In this document: in pieces, positions 24,996 to 36,957 of the stretch
Numbering within the stretch: position 1 is the stretch's first letter
Layout: each line of letters opens with the position of its first letter
Assembly: GCA_904066235.2 (NCBI GenBank)
Contig: CAJFCV020000001.1
Span: 1,798,001 to 1,862,000 of the forward strand
Direction of reading: 5' to 3'
Length of the DNA stretch: 64,000 nt
From: Bursaphelenchus xylophilus
Taxonomy: Eukaryota > Nematoda > Chromadorea > Rhabditida > Aphelenchoididae
Position numbers and translations under genes: made by a program
Notes under the pieces: generated by a model
What the model was told of the DNA's origin: nothing
Database searches by the model: none
Seen by the model: only the letters and a program-made list of their open reading frames with translations

Positions 24996-25570
24996 AACAA
25001 GGAAAGTACTTCTATGGGGTGTGGAATTACCGGTCAAGATATATATCAAAAAATTCGCAAAAATTTTCTGATTCAGAATATATAAAAATTAGCTGCCTAA
25101 TTTTGGTCTATCAGCGAGTTTTTTCAATAAATGTTTTTCTCGAGGAAAAAAATCTGCGGCAACAAAAGCGCGCTCGGTCTCTTCCTTCGGAAGAGAGCGG
25201 TGTGGCCGAGTGGTTAGAGCGCTAGATTGGGAATCCGAGGGGAACGGGTTCCATTCCTTTTGCCACACTAGAACCCATTTTTTACATTGGAACTACTTTT
25301 AAGGTGTAGTTGTAATCTAATTTGATATTTTAAGGCTTGTCAAGGCCTCAGAATTTAGTTTAGCACAAAACAAAATTTTTTTATTGCTAAAAACACGGTC
25401 AAAAAGACACTTGCATGGTGTCGCGAGAAAACTTCTGAGGACAAAAACATGTCATGAGACCAAAATTAGGCAGCTAATTTATACATATTCTGAATCAGAA
25501 AATTTTTGCGAATTTTTTGATATATATCTCGACCGGTAATTCCACACCCCATAGAAGTACTTTCCTTGTA
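24996..25570. mobile_element. Inverted-repeat element with a tRNA-like core
   Basis: Both ends carry about 120 bp of inverted repeat beginning ACAAGGAAAGTACTTCTATG. A tRNA-like sequence lies at 25196-25269 near the centre. The end sequence is shared with the larger palindrome at 36389-38500 and with fragments at 2366 and 34437. Confidence 0.8.
25196..25269 (+). pseudogene. tRNA-like sequence (Ser/Leu type)
   Basis: Begins GTGTGGCCGAGTGGTTAGAG, a type II tRNA D arm and A box, and ends with GCCACAC that pairs with GTGTGGC. The B box is GGTTCCATTCC, one base from consensus. The anticodon stem is imperfect, so function is doubtful. It shares the GGGAATC anticodon-region sequence with the tRNA-like copy at 38212-38289. 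Confidence 0.6.
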
Positions 25571-26100
25571 AAACATCATTTTAGACACCAAAATCTCGGA
25601 TTTTACGCTCAAATTCCCTGTATTTTGTATTTTCTCCCCGAAAAAAACTCCTGTAATATTCTTTTTATTGCTTCCTCCAGACATTTCCTTTCCATTCGTT
25701 ACAACATATGGGAAATAAATAATAGCCGAACGGCCGAGTTTAACCGGGAGTCAAATTAAACTGGCGTGGGCTTATATGGTCGACAAAAAGTTGCTATGGA
25801 GATTTGCTGGAACATTCCGCAGACTCTATATTTTGTATTCTTTCGGTTTGGAGAGACTGTAACGTATTGTGTATTTATTTTTAACAAGATTTTCCACTTA
25901 CTTGAGAAAATTTTTCTGTAAAATTTTGTATGGATTTGACGTAAATCGAGAGTTTATTGCTACAATTTAAAAATCTGGTGATGTCTGCAAGAATTGAGAC
26001 AAAAAAATTGGGTTCAAGAGGGTCTTGAACGGTTTTATGGGAAATATGAAGTTTTGGGTGAAGTATCAAGTATGAAAAAAATGTTGAAAAATCAAACATT

Positions 26101-26990
26101 TATTGGGTTTTAGTGTTGCTATGGGTACTATGGGTACTGTAATTTAATTACAATTCCCTTGAGGCCTTTAAAAATAGTGTAATCTCGAAAATTCGATATT
26201 TTTGTCAAAAATCATCAATTTTTGATGGTTTTCTTTGAAAAATCCCGTGAATATCCGCAAAAAATACTGGAGACTTGGTCTAAAAGGCTAAAGACACATT
26301 TGGGTTACTGTAGGCTCAATTACAACATTTTAAAAACGAAAAATCTTAGTAAAGAGCTATTTCCATGTTGATGTGCAAGAAATGGTCCGAACGATCCGTG
26401 GGATTCGCAAATGAGACCTCGATATTCTGAAAGAGCAAGTAAAATTTTGTAGAAATCCTTTTTTCTGCATGCCGACTAAGTCTGTGCGACGAGAAATATC
26501 GTCAGAAAGTTTTCCTGGTTTCCTCACTTCATCGAGTAAGAGAATTGGTGAGGAAATCGGGCAAAACTTTCTGTTGATATTTCTCGTCGCACAGACTTAC
26601 TCGGCAAGTAGGAAAACGGATTTCTCCCAAACTTTACTTGCTCCTTCGGAATATCGAGGTCTCATTTGCGGATTCCGCGGATCGTTCGGACCATTTCCTG
26701 TACATCAACATGGGAAATAGCTCTTTACTAAGAATTTTTCGTTTTTAAAATGCTGTAATTAGCTCTACGGTAATCCAGCAGTGCATATGCCTTTTTTAGA
26801 CCAAGTCGTCAGTATTTTATGCCAATATGACGGCTTTTTCCAAAGAAAATCATCAAAAAATTATGATTTTTGACTAAAACATCGAATTTTTTGAGATTTC
26901 ACTATTTTTAAAGGCCGAAAATGGTTTGTAATTAAATTACAATACCAATAGTACCCATAGCAACACGAAAACCCACTGAATTGGGAAATA
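26101..26990. mobile_element. Foldback element of ~890 bp
   Basis: Two long arms (26101-26545 and 26560-26990) are inverted copies with almost no spacer. They share GACGAGAAATATC, CGATATTCTG and CATAGCAACAC segments. Part of the arm is duplicated again at 26977-27080. No coding capacity. Confidence 0.75.
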
Positions 26991-27099
26991 GCTCTTTACT
27001 AAGATTTTTTCGTTTTTAAAATTCTGTAATGAGCTCTGCAGAGATCTCGTTTGTGGATCCCACGATCGTTCGGACGTTTCCCATGTTAGGCATTTTTTC

Positions 27100-28180
27100 A
27101 AAGTTGATAGCGAAACATGTATCAAAGAGCCCGCCACTTTTCTCCACCCTGCTCCCCAGTTGTTTTGTCCACCGCAATTTGTCAACAAAATTTAGTCTAT
27201 CAGACCTCCTTATCCCCCACTCCATTATTTCATTGTTGGTGGCGGGTACAAAGTTTATGGTCTCCAAAGAAATTTCGTTTGAGTTAGATTGTTTCAAGAC
27301 CCGATAAAATGCTCAAGACAGGGTCAGCTGCGGGCTGGACTTTGCAATCAACCCTCTTTTCGCCGCTTGTTTTTTGTTTTCGCGGGTTTTTGAGCATTGA
27401 TTACTGTAAAATGCGAAAGAATCAATCTTTGAAGGGGAGTTTTTAGCGACAGCCTGCAAAGTCGGGCCGGAAATGAGTTGTTCTTTATGGGAGAACAGTT
27501 GTAGCTTGTTTTACAGAGCTTTTACCAACGTCTAGACAAAAAAATTACCTTGTTTTAGTCATTTTTCGTCATAAATTTCAATTTTTAATTGAAAAACAAA
27601 CGTGTTTCCTCAAAATATTGACACTATCTGAAGTTTGATGTCTTATACCTTGTCAACTATTTTGGAATTTCCCAAGTTTCTGCATAATTATGCATTTTTT
27701 CATAAACAAACAACAAAAACTAGGTCTTTGAGGGTGTTTTGATTATAAATAGTATAAAAACATCAATTTGTTCGTTCTTTCTCATTCTTTCACGTGAAGG
27801 GCCGTTTGAATTCCGATATAGCATGAGTCATTCCCACGAAATTGCTTTTTCCCATGGGTGCGACGTCAAATTTATATTACACTAGAGGTTTGAAGACTTT
27901 TGAGGAAGATTCTGGCTGAAAATGTTAAAAATTGGTCGCCTCTATTCGGTTTGGGTATTAACTAAAACTTGATTTGATGGTTAAAATAGAATTTGAGCCA
28001 CCGAACAAGTGTTCTTCCCGGATACCGACTGTTGTTATGTTATAGTAGACATTAAATGGGGCTTGATTTTTTTGGATGTTAGGCTTTTCTAAAAGTGCTG
28101 AAATTATTTAAGCGTACTGTTAAAGACTTGTTAAGGCAAACGAAATGTAGTTTTGCTTTCAAACCTTCATTTCCCATCCT
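27100..28180. other. Non-coding, nothing recognised
   Basis: Only short frames and isolated copies of TATATTACACTAG (near 27873) were seen. Confidence 0.4.
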
Positions 28181-28189
28181 TTTTATCAC

Positions 28190-29010
28190 TTTTTTATATT
28201 GCACTAGTCGTCAAGGATATTTTTTTGATTTTTATCTCTGAAATCCCTTTTCTGAGTGATCTTACCTTTCTAATATGCTAACCACGAGTTAAAAAGCCTG
28301 TAAAATAAAGCTGACTAAACTAGAATATTATTTACCCCGCCAACGATGAGTTTTTTATATTGTACTAGTCATCAAGGATCCTTCTTTGACTTTTATATCT
28401 AAAATCGTACTTCTAGTTAATTTTACTTTGCTAATATACTAATTACTAATTAAAAAGCCTATAAAATAAAGCTGAGTAGACTAGATTGTCATTTACCCTG
28501 CCAATGACCACTTTTTATATTGCACTAGTCATCAAACATATTTTTTGAATTTTAATATCTAAAATCCTATTTCTAGTTAATTTTACTTTGCTAATATACT
28601 AATTACTAATTAAAAAGCGTGTAAAATAAAGCTGACTAGACTAGACTGTCATTTACCTCGTCAACGACCACTTTTTATATTGCACTAGCCATCAAATATG
28701 TTTTTTTGATTTTTATACCTTATATCCTATTTCTAGTTAATTTTACTTTTCTAATATACTAATTACAAATTAAAAAGCCTATCAAATAAATCTGACTAGA
28801 CTAGACTGTCATTTACCTCGTCAACGACCACTTTTTATACTGCACTAGCCATCAAATATCTTTTTTTGATTTTTATACCTTATATCCTATTTCTAGTTAA
28901 TTTTACTTTTCTAATATACTAATTACAAATTAAAAAGCCTATCAAATAAAGCTGACTAGACTAGACTATCATTCACCCCTTCAACGATCACTTTTTTATA
29001 TTACACTAGA
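28190..29010. repeat. Tandem repeat of about 160 bp
   Basis: Five to six copies of a unit starting TTTTTATATTGCACTAG and containing CTAGTTAATTTTACTTT and TAAAGCTGACTAGACTAGA. Later copies (from 28509) are much more alike than earlier ones, suggesting recent growth at the 3' side. Confidence 0.8.
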
Positions 29011-29039
29011 CGGTAGATGTGGAAACCTCTTTATTCTGA

Positions 29040-30100
29040 CCGCGAACCGCATTCAAACTTCTAAAATTCGAAAAGCCCATCCTAATGCGTTACCGGTGGA
29101 AAGGTCGAAGCCATTAGACCTTGTCTTCCGACTTGTTTCGAACGTTTCGGCCTCCGTTTTTTCAATTTTTTCCGAGTGCTTTTTGAAAAGAAAACTTGGA
29201 AATGACGTCATGTTTGCGGTCAGTTCAAAAGATGCTCCGAAGAAAAAGTGTTGCCGCGGTGTCACCCACACCTTTTCCTTTGTTTACAGAGTTTCTTTTC
29301 TCCCGGCCATAGAGGGGAGTGGAGAAAAAATCCGCGAAATTTGATAATTTTTCCGTTCGGAATTCAAATTCTGGAGCAATCTGGAACGTGATACTGCGTT
29401 GTTTTTGTTTCTGCGGAGGTTTACGAGGAAAGAAACGTGATGTTTTTACAGAAGCTCACCAAAAATTATATTACTTTAGATAAGCCTTTGATAAAATCGA
29501 CTGTACACTTTTGAATTGAGATTGTTTTCTTGTTCCCTCGTGTTATTAGAGGCCTCAGGGGATTTCTCAATCATTATGAGGAAATTTTCCCCGGATTTTC
29601 ATCATTTCCTCGTCGGCAGCTCGCGCCCTGGCTAGTTTTAGAATGTTGGGTTTTGAAAAAAATAAGTTGGAATTTGTTTGTCAAATGTGTATGAATGCCG
29701 TATTACGCATTATTCAACGATTTTTTATATATAATCTTCCAAAAATTATATTATTTTAGATGATAGTTGGATAAAAAAAAATGAGTGTAATTTTTTTAAC
29801 CTGCGATCATTCCGATTTCCTTTTTTTTTATTAAATCCCTGAGGAAATTCTCGAGCCAGTATGACTCAAATTACCCGTATTATTTATTATTTTGTTTTTG
29901 GCAGCTCGCGCCCGACCTTTTTTTCAGAATTCGCTGATTTTTTGGATTTTTTTGTTGAGTACTGTAGATTAGGCTGTAGTGAGAATGAAAATGTCGTAGA
30001 AAAATTTATGGGCCCTCAGGGCATTTGAAAAAATGTTTTTTTTTAATATTTTTTTTTAGTTTTTCATCGTGGCAATTTTTTGGATTTTTTTTCAATTTTC
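29040..30100. other. Upstream region of the hydrolase gene
   Basis: Contains an 82-codon plus-strand frame at 29096-29344 with no recognisable domain. A U-rich tract and TTTTTTCCAG near 30110 precede the hydrolase start and could be a trans-splice acceptor. Confidence 0.35.
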
Positions 30101-30159
30101 ATTTTTTCCAGTTCAATTTCAAACAAACGGGCAGCTTCCAGAACGGGTGGTGAATAAAG

Positions 30160-33100
30160 ATGTATGACCTCGAATTAATGGTGGATCCGTTGTACGAGAT
30201 GGTGCCGAGCCCGGTGTTCGGCTGCTCAATGCTCCTGTTCTTCTTTCTGATCCGATTTCTCAAAGTCTTCTCGCATCCCGACACTCCCCGAGTCTACACG
30301 AAGGAAACGGAGGACCCGAAAAGCCCGTCCATCTTTCAAATCCTCAGAAATTGCCCGATTCTGAAGGAAAAGTGAGGATTTTTGGGGTTTTTGTTGAAGT
30401 TACTGGGTTAATTAAATTTTTGAAAAAGAAATTTATTCGATTTTTAGGATTTTTTGAGATTTTTTTATTATTTTAGGTAATTTTTGACGTTTTTTTAAAA
30501 ATTTTTGGAAGATTTTACGGATTTTCTAAAAATACAGTAATTTACAGATAATAATGCACTATTTGGAATCCAAAACAGTCTATTTTTAGTTTATTCGTTA
30601 GCTGTTTTATAAAGAAATTTTTTCAATTCTTTTGTCCTAAAATGATTTTTTTGCTGAGAGAAAGGAAAAAAGTATAACTAAAGAATGTTGCAGTAACCTG
30701 TGAGTGTATAGTCGTATTTTGAAAACAACAGACCTCATTTCACACAACTTTTTATATTAATTTAGCTATTTTTCCTCAATTTTTGTAAAAAAATCTTTTT
30801 TTTTATTTTCGAACAGACGACGTTTAAAATTAAATTTTTGAGATGTTACAGTAACCTATGGGTCCTGAGAGACTATTTCAGTTAGACATTTCTTTGATTT
30901 TTGCTACTTTTTTCCTTATTTTTGGAGATTTTTTTAATTTGTGGCTATAAAAATCAAAAAAAAAATTTTGAAAATCTTACTGTATTCCTACTGTAACATT
31001 TCCAGATACAACCCTCCCACTCTGTGGGGACGTAACGGCCATCTGCAGACCGCCGTTTACGGCGTTCTCGGCCATTCCTCGCTGAAACGCAGCTTCGACA
31101 AACGCCACACCGTGAAGCTTTCGGACGGAACCACCGTCTCTTTTGACGTCTTCGAGCCCACCAAACCCCATCCATCCGGCGAAGACTACACGATGGCCCT
31201 GTGCCCCGGGATTTGCAACCATTCCGAGTCGAATTACATCCGCACTTGCGTCCACAACGCGCAGGAGAATGGGTACAGATGCGCGGTCTTGAATCATCTT
31301 GGAGCGCTGGCCAACATACCGGTCACTTCGCCGCGATTGTTTTCGTATGGTAGGTTGGGGGAGGGGCATGGAAAGGGTATTTTTTGGGGGTGAAAAATAA
31401 AAAAAAATTTTTTTTTTTTGGAAATTTTTTTACTATGATAAATAAATGGAGATTATACTTTTTTAATACTTTTTTAAGGTCGAGTTTTACAAAAAAAAAC
31501 ATGATTTTTTTGTCGAAAATTCCCGAAATTTCAAAAAGAAAAATTTTTTTTTTGAAATTTTTTTTGAACTATGGTTTTTTTTTTTTTTTTTGAGATTTTT
31601 GAAAAAAATCTGCATGAAATTGGCGATATATCGATGAAAAACACTTTTTCTCTACCTATCTCCCTTTTTTTCGCAGTCTCTCGTTTTCAAAAAAAAATTT
31701 TTGGGTCGAATTGGCTCCAAAATTGTCGAGAAAAACATTATTTTAGATTCAAAAACCTCATCGCTAATCGATTTTCTGCTCCATTCATGAAGAAAAAATT
31801 GTAATCGCTATGGCATTTACACATTTTTCTCGTGACTTTACAAGTTTAATCTTTAGAAATCAAAGAATCAGAATTTTATGTAGTGAAATACTGTAAATTA
31901 ACCGAAAATTCGATTTTCATGGCTAGTTAAATTTGTGACTTATGGTCAAAAGTAACTGTTTTGCTTTCTAAAATTAATTTAAAGATGAAAAATGGAACCG
32001 GGATTCGAACTTGGGACCTTTGGATTATAAAGCGAAGCGGTTACCAGTTGCGCCATGGCAACACAGTATGTAAAATCGTTCAAGATCCATTTTTAGGGAT
32101 CTAAAAGTTGAAATATAAAATTCCAGAGCTTTTATATTGCAAATTCGACAATAAAATTGAAAAAAATGGTCGAAAATCGACAAAAAATTGATATTTTAAG
32201 CAAAAATTCGACTAAAATAAGGTCTTTCAAAATTAACAAAAAATTTTCAGGAAACACCGCCGAACTCAGCGCCATGATGGACACTCTGGCCCAGGTCTAC
32301 CCACAGACTCGTTTCATCCAGATTGGATTCAGTATGGGCGCCAATATCACGACTTTGTACTTGTTCCGCGCGCCGGAAGAAATCAAAAAACGAATCATAA
32401 TCGGGCTGTCGGTGTGCCAAGGATACGACGCCGAACGCTCTGGCCATCTCTTCCATGACTGGGAATGCGGCAGACGGGTCTACAATTACATTATCACGGA
32501 GAATGTGAAGAGGTTGTTGAGGAGAAATTTTGACGCAGTGGTCGCGCCACATATCAAGTCGGGCATTGTGGATGAGCAACGACTCTTTGCGGCCACTTCG
32601 GTCCTCGGGCTGGACGAACATTACACCAGGAGGATTTTGGTGAGATTTGAAGGGTTTTTTTGGGAAAAGTGACATTAATTTAGGTAGAAATTTTTTAAAT
32701 TTAGTGGCTTTCGGCAGCAAATAGTATTTGTATATACTAATTAGAGTGTAAAATGACGGAATAATGTGATTGGACATCAAAATTTTAATTTTTTCGACAA
32801 TTTTTTGAAGAAATTATATTACTTCAGGTCCGTCAGATAAAAAAGGTCAGAACTTTGCTAATTTTTTAAAGTTTTACTGTAAAGATGCATTTGATAGGTC
32901 ATAATTCAACCAAAGATTTCATTAGCCCAAAAATTTCGGTATAAATTTAATGTTTTGGTTGAGTTTTCACCAATTTTTCGATATATTACACTAGCTTAGA
33001 AATGATAATTTTTGATTAATCAGTCCGTTTCTAACTGACTTATTAGCTTATTTAAGCTATCTTTCGTCTATTAAAATCAAAAATTCGTGAATATACTTGG

Positions 33101-33518
33101 AGTTTGCTCCATTTTGGACCACTTTTTATATTGTACTAGACAAAATTTTTAAAAATCTCGATTTTCCTCGCAAAAACTATGTTTGATGAATACCCTGTTG
33201 TTTTTTCAGGGCTATAACTCAGTGCAAGACATGTACAAAGACGCCTCGTCGTTCGACAAAATCCCCCGAATCACAGTGCCAACAGTCTTTATCAACGCCG
33301 CCGACGATCCCCTGTTCCCTCAGCAGCTGTGGCAGCCAGTGAGGGATGTGTGCTCGGAAAGCAGCAAACACGCGTTCGTCTTGATGAAACACGGCGGGCA
33401 TTTGGGATTCCTCGAGGGCTGGTCGGTGAAACCCTCATCCGTGACCTGGCTCGACAAATTTATCGTTCAATTGGCCAATTCCGCGACTCAGACCCTCGGC
33501 GGTGTCGTTGAAAACTAA
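30160..33518 (+). CDS. ABHD2: Alpha/beta hydrolase, ABHD2 type
   Basis: Four exons, 30160-30371, 31006-31349, 32251-32639 and 33210-33518, join in frame (phases 2, 1, 0) to give 417 residues, close to the ~425 of vertebrate ABHD2. An N-terminal hydrophobic segment (about residues 22-38) suggests a membrane anchor. The fold is clear: GRNGHLQTA, the block CPGICNHSESNYIRT, GYRCAVLNHLGAL, the nucleophile elbow GFSMG (Ser213), NAADDPL (Asp347/348) and HGGHLGF (His379), giving a Ser-Asp-His triad. Vertebrate ABHD2 is a membrane lipase of monoacylglycerols; the same type of activity is inferred here. Intron 2 holds a minus-strand tRNA-like sequence. The symbol is the vertebrate name. Confidence 0.95.
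31992..32063 (-). pseudogene. tRNA-like sequence in hydrolase intron 2
   Basis: On the minus strand it has an A box TGGCGCAACTGGTAACC and a B box GTTCGAATCCC. Acceptor and T stems pair poorly. It is tRNA-derived, antisense to the host gene, and no flanking inverted repeat was noticed. Confidence 0.55.
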
Positions 33519-33901
33519 TTAAACAGTAAAGAAAGGACATACCGTCGAGGAATGTGGCGGAAATTCAATTTGGAAAGTTTTGAAGACCAGTTTTTATATT
33601 ATAGTAGACATCAACTTATATTGTATTAGACAAAAGGCCAAGTGTGACGGATTGACGTGAAAATTGGACAATGTGGTATGAAAGAGACACATATGAATCA
33701 CTAAAAATTTTAAATCACAACTGGCAAAAACAACTGAGATAATCCACGAGATTTTTTGAAACTTGTAAAGCTCATAACTCGGTCGATTCTGCATAACGCG
33801 GTCTCAGGTTTTCAGGGATTTTGTGGAATGTTGTAGGCGTTGTTTTTGCCAAGTTTCAACAAAATCGGTCGCACTTGGACTTTCTTATAAAGGGTAATTT
33901 A

Positions 33902-34032
33902 CAGTGGGGGACCTGATCCAGTCACAAAAAACGTATCACTTTGCATCCAGGAAGTATAAAAAATGTTGCAAAATACCTCCCTTTCCAACTAAAAAAATCG
34001 CGTTTTTTATGACTGGATCAGGTCCGCCATTG
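33902..34032. mobile_element. Small mariner-like MITE, TA target site
   Basis: 131 bp with ends CAGTGGGGGACCTGATCCAG and the near complement CTGGATCAGGTCCGCCATTG, flanked by TA on both sides (33900-33901 and 34033-34034). CAGTGG-type ends with a TA duplication are typical of Tc1/mariner-derived elements. Confidence 0.8.
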
Positions 34033-34219
34033 TACAGCCGATGACTTACCACATCATGAATAACTCGAATTTCTCGAAGATTGAGAAACCTTTTATCCAT
34101 CGTATATACTTATGACATTCTCTATATCCGGGGTAGCTCGTAATTTAGACGTTGATCTCGGTAGAACACTATATATATTTCTATTATATTGCTAATTATT
34201 GCGTAATAAATTTTTATGT

Positions 34220-34420
34220 AAAAGGAATTTTCGATTAGACAAGAGGACGACGACAATGGGGACAGAAGCTATTGTTGTGGTTTAGCGGCGAGAACAGATT
34301 TCGTCTCTGAAATGAAATGCAACATTTTCGAACCCAATCCAACGTATTTGATGCTATTTCCTGACCAGGATTTAATCAATTTGGCGTTTCGTCACAGAAA
34401 ATATTTTGGAGAAGAATAAA
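34220..34420 (+). other. Orphan open frame, unknown
   Basis: About 66 codons ending at a TAA near 34418, including the segment CNIFEPNPTYLMLFPDQDL. Composition looks protein-like but no ATG context, splice partner or family is recognised. Could be an isolated 3' exon or chance. Confidence 0.2.
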
Positions 34421-34436
34421 GTTTTTTACAATTGTA

Positions 34437-34500
34437 CTTTCCTTAGAAGTACTTCTATGGGGTATGGAGTTACCGGCCGAGACATATATTTATATAAATT
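34437..34500. repeat. Solo end of the ACAAGGAAAGTACTT element family
   Basis: Contains AGAAGTACTTCTATGGGGTA and GGAGTTACCGGCCGAGA, matching the left arm of the 24996-25570 element. No matching right arm. Confidence 0.6.
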
Positions 34501-34506
34501 ATACTT

Positions 34507-34748
34507 TCCACGTCAATCCAAAATAGAAGAAAAAAAATTCCCGCCCCTTTTTGGTGATTCGTTCAAAACGAAATGTCACTATCCGATAAAACGCATTTTC
34601 TTATCTTTTTCCTTCCTTTTCAAGAAAAAGCAATTATTTCGGGCGAGAAAAAGTGCCGATAACTTCGCGACATTTCATCTCTCTTTTAAATCAATGAAAA
34701 CGATACGAAGTTTCGAAACGGTTCAGGAAATGCGCTGGATTGTCGTGC
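34507..34748. mobile_element. MITE of family M2
   Basis: About 240 bp with ends resembling CCACGTCAATCCA and CTGGATTGACGTG. An inverted full copy is at 52908-53157 and a partial one at 61833-61965. Its right end runs into the position where BTB gene A would have its final exon. Confidence 0.75.
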
Positions 34749-35590
34749 TTTCCTTGTTTCCTTGATACATTTTTGCAGTAACTTACCGCCAGAATCAAGT
34801 GTATCAAAGTCCTTGAAGTAATGATACAGATACTCGTTGCATTTGGAAAATAAAAGTGAGAGTTCCAGCTCAACGGCTGTGAGTATCCCATCGATTGCAT
34901 CACTCACCGTGAGTTTGTCGATGAGTTCCAGTTCACATTGATCCTAAACAGTAGTGTCTTGACAAGTTGAAAAGGAACTATTTTTGAGACGCATAACATC
35001 GGGATGTGAGTCCATGAAATCTCAAAGAGCTTTTCGAGAATAGCTATTTACCTTGAGCTTACTGATTTCATAACGATGCGCAAGTTGAACAACCTCCCTC
35101 GCCAATTCGCTGCCTTCCACCTTTTTGTACATGTAGATGTATTTGAGCATGGCTTCCACGGCCTCTGGATCGTCGCAAAGTTCCAAGACACCCTCACACA
35201 CCACTTTTATGTCCGACTTGAACATTGCCGCAAAGACCTTGGACTCGAGGGCCAATTGATGTTTTGATACCTAAATTGCAAAATCGAAATGGGAAAACAC
35301 TGCTTACATGAAACATCCTGTCTCGAACTTTGATCGCAAAGTCGCCGTAACATGGATCGCCGAAAAAGCTATCCTCCTTCTCCAAGTTCTTGTTCACCTT
35401 CGCTGTAAGTGAAATTATCAATTTTGTATGGAACTTCAAAAATGTTTATAGTTTACAGCCAACAAACTAAAGGGTATTAAATACACCAAAAAATAGGATA
35501 TTCAACCAGAAATCTTTGGGTAAACATACCTCTCAATTGGTTAACCGACTCACGGAGAGCAATGTTTCCTGAGCAACAATTGTTCGACAT
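34686..35590 (-). CDS. BTB-domain protein A, last exon lost
   Basis: Exons 35590-35530, 35402-35308, 35270-35052 and 34943-34787 match the family plan. The start is MSNNCCSG. The BTB fold follows with FGDPCYGDF, KHQLALESKVFAAMF and LAHRYEISKLK. Exon 4 begins DQCELELIDKL and gives a BACK-like helical part. BTB proteins commonly bind cullin-3 as substrate adaptors; that role is inferred. The donor after exon 4 (GTAAGT) is intact, but no MSP-like exon follows: an M2 element and a fragment of another element lie there. Reading through the donor would add 33 codons, the last part M2-derived, to a stop at 34686 (about 210 residues). Probably truncated, possibly still made. Confidence 0.75.
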
Positions 35591-35646
35591 TCTGTCTGCG
35601 GGCAAACTTGAACCTAGATGGAGTGAAACAAAACTTGTCCCAAATG

Positions 35647-36163
35647 CAGGGGTGGTCACCGGGCCGGGCTGGCCCGGGCCGGCCCGGCCCAAACGGGCCG
35701 GCCGGCCTCAAAAATGGAAATTGACAAACGGGCCGGGCCCGTCACGGGCCGGGCCGCGGGCCTGGGGTTTTTTCCGGCCCGGCCCGGCCCGTCTAAAATA
35801 CAATGCCAAACCGTTGGCATTCATTGTTTTCGCGCCGGGAAAATTAATTGATGTTGTTATAGTTGCTGTTTCTCAAGTTCTAAAACGTTTACAAGTCTAT
35901 AGTTCAATTATAGAACCAAAAAACAATCACATTGATCCTTTACTAGCTAGATCAACGCCTTTTTTGCCTCAGTTTAGATCCGAGCCTGGGCGCAGTTCGC
36001 AGAACCCTCTATAGACGGGCCTGCACGGGCCGGGCCGGGCCGGGCCAGGCCCGTCACGGGCCGGGCCTGGAAAAAGACTAGACGGGCCGGGCCGGGCCGG
36101 TCAATTAGACGGGCCGGGCCGCGGGCCGAAAATCGGAAAAATAGGGTCCGCTGACCACCCCTG
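35647..36163. mobile_element. hAT-like GC-rich element H1
   Basis: 517 bp ending CAGGGGTGGTC and GACCACCCCTG, flanked by a perfect 8-bp duplication CCCAAATG (35639-35646 and 36164-36171). CAGGG ends and 8-bp duplications are hAT hallmarks. Both sides carry arrays of GGGCC, and the centre is AT-rich (GTTGGCATTCATTGTTTTCG). It lies 57 bp before the start codon of BTB gene A, between it and a promoter motif at 36182-36206. Confidence 0.9.
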
Positions 36164-36181
36164 CCCAAATGTTTGAAAAGT

Positions 36182-36206
36182 AACACTTGACACCGGGACA
36201 AGTCTT
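36182..36206. promoter_or_regulatory. TTGAC-type upstream motif of gene A (displaced)
   Basis: ACTTGACACCGGGACAAGTC resembles the motif found 60-80 bp before other genes of the cluster. Here it is about 590 bp from the start codon because H1 inserted between them. Confidence 0.4.
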
Positions 36207-36957
36207 CACTTTTAGTCATTTTCGTAGCAAAAAACGGAACTTCGGATTCGAAATCGCAAAAGCCAGCCAAATAACTGAACGTAAATAAATAATATGGACT
36301 TGACTTATAACATTCTCCACATGTGAATAAATTTTGATGCAACAATATACATTTTTATTAATTCGGCAATTATTGTGTAACAAATTTTACAAGGAAAGTA
36401 CTTTTATGGGGGCTCCTACTTTTTGACGGGACATATCTTAAAAAATCAGAAAAAATGTGCTGATCAAGGATATATAAATCTTAGCTGCCCATTTTTGGTT
36501 TTTAGAGGTGAAAACTCAATCGGAAGTTGACTTAAAGTACGCACTTCCGCTAAGCCAAAATTGGCTTTCTCCCAGCAAAGAAAATTTTCGTTGCGGGACC
36601 CGCAACCGGTGGGCGTGTCAATAAAAATAAAAATATTTTTGGGTATTCCAATGTAAAACTGTTGTTCGAATGGAATTTTTACAAAGGTAAGTCTGTTTTT
36701 ACACCTAGTTTAGCTTGAAAATGCAATAATTGTTCTTATTTGTCCAATTTTTCGATATTTTTCGCAATGTTACATGATTTTGATGCAAATCAGGGTTGGC
36801 TGTGGAGAATTTTAGTTTTCTGGTTGTAATTTCAGAAATAAGCGCAAAATCGTCCATCCCGACACCGGAGTCACTCCAAGGTCATGAACATCGATGTTTT
36901 TTTGAACCGATCGGTATGTTGTTTTAGATCATTATTGAATTATTTTTTTTTTAGATT

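Noticed and set aside
25196..25269. Functional tRNA-Ser gene
   Set aside because: The D arm and acceptor stem look good, but the anticodon stem has mismatches and the B box is altered.
29096..29344. 82-codon plus frame upstream of the hydrolase
   Set aside because: No domain, no splice partner in phase with the hydrolase start, and no conserved motif seen.
35562..36014. 150-codon Gly/Pro/Arg-rich frame
   Set aside because: It is translation of the GGGCC arrays of hAT-like element H1, not a gene.
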